The translations under genes and the position numbers were made by a program. Below, in pieces: positions 40,888 to 41,227 of a stretch of DNA of 41,227 nucleotides (its first letter is position 1; each line of letters opens with the position of its first letter). This DNA is from an uncultured Prevotellaceae bacterium (GTDB lineage: Bacteria; Bacteroidota; Bacteroidia; Bacteroidales; Bacteroidaceae). A model generated the notes under the pieces. It was not told where the DNA came from. It made no database searches and saw only the letters and a program-made list of their open reading frames with translations. The stretch covers positions 1 through 41,227 of the forward strand of contig ONSV01000003.1 in assembly GCA_900320585.1 (NCBI GenBank). The letters are read 5' to 3'.

Positions 40888-41227
40888 ACATCAAGCCCCA
40901 ATACATCGCATCACCCGACCGTTATGAACAGTCGGACGTGCTCTTCCGCCGTTGCGGCAAGAGCGGCATCCTGCTGCCCAAAGTGTCGCTGGGATTCTGG
41001 CACAACTTCGGCGACGTAGACCCCTACCAGCGCAGCCGCGACATCACCCACTATGCCTTCGACCATGGCATCACCCACTTCGACCTGGCCAACAACTACG
41101 GTCCGCCCTACGGCGAGGCGGAGCGCAACTTCGGCATCCACATGGACCGGGACTGGCACACCCACCGGGACGAGCTGGTCATCTCCACCAAGGCGGGCTA
41201 CGACATGTGGCCCGGTCCCTACGGCGA
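40884..41227 (+). CDS. Aldo/keto reductase (partial, 5' end)
   Basis: The first 114 codons or so are present before the right edge. RRCGKSGILLPKVSLGFWHNFG, then AFDHGITHFDLANNYGPPYG (the Asp and Tyr of the AKR catalytic tetrad), EAERNFGIH and LVISTKAGYDMWPGPYG (the catalytic Lys within STKAGY) match the aldo/keto reductase family. The pattern resembles YghZ/L-glyceraldehyde 3-phosphate reductase-type members. Such enzymes reduce aldehydes with NADPH. It overlaps ispG by 4 nt (ATGA) and is therefore probably the distal gene of the rpoN-purE-ispG run. Confidence 0.92.
   Translation, partial: MNIKPQYIASPDRYEQSDVLFRRCGKSGILLPKVSLGFWHNFGDVDPYQRSRDITHYAFDHGITHFDLANNYGPPYGEAERNFGIHMDRDWHTHRDELVISTKAGYDMWPGPYG

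Overview
The window looks like a chromosomal segment of a Bacteroidales bacterium, most likely Prevotellaceae (Prevotella/Segatella-like). The reasons are a SusC/SusD pair, a giant hybrid two-component regulator with an AraC-type output domain, a Bacteroidetes-type long IspG, absence of obvious Shine-Dalgarno sequences, and many promoters of the Bacteroidetes form TTTG-N19-TAnnTTTG. Coding DNA is GC-rich by eye and intergenic DNA is AT-rich. Genus is inference; no similarity search was run.

Layout. 1-3.5 kb: the 3' end of secDF/secF, an ADP-ribosylglycohydrolase, tRNA-Arg(CCT) and metG. 3.7-21.4 kb: a polysaccharide utilization locus that reads as specific for rhamnogalacturonan-I/pectin. It holds a GH105 unsaturated galacturonyl hydrolase, the HTCS regulator, susD-susC, a GH28 polygalacturonase-like enzyme, L-rhamnose mutarotase, a CE12-like acetylesterase, a protein with two fused SGNH/CE12-like domains, and a further SGNH hydrolase. 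21.4-26.1 kb: a leftward run cysS - zinc-ribbon membrane protein - LTA-synthase-like sulfatase-fold membrane enzyme, continuing into the SGNH hydrolase. 26.2-28.9 kb: a PfkB kinase resembling KDG kinase (end product of uronate catabolism) and a divergent acetate/succinate CoA-transferase. 29-33.8 kb: leftward DUF2207 protein, LemA, TrmH-like methyltransferase, SufE and a U32-family protein. 34-41.2 kb: rightward papain-like (C1B) lipoprotein, HAD phosphatase, a hypothetical protein, rpoN, a PAP2-like membrane protein, purE, ispG and the 5' part of an aldo/keto reductase.

Working model for the locus: SusC/SusD bind and import RG-I oligosaccharides, the CE12-like esterases strip acetyl groups, GH28 and GH105 cut the galacturonate-rhamnose backbone, RhaM interconverts rhamnose anomers, and KDG kinase handles the uronate product. 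The HTCS senses an oligosaccharide in the periplasm. No polysaccharide lyase is visible here, although GH105 normally needs lyase products.

The least conventional material is intergenic. There are two CTAG arrays with a strict 9-nt period, about 32 kb apart. A dispersed hairpin repeat carries a promoter at the end facing the gene at three loci. There is also a roughly 200-bp nested palindrome made of TTCGTG-type words, an inverted array of CAGGAGT-type words, and a 7-nt repeat in front of the ADP-ribosylglycohydrolase. None of these is explained by the annotated genes.
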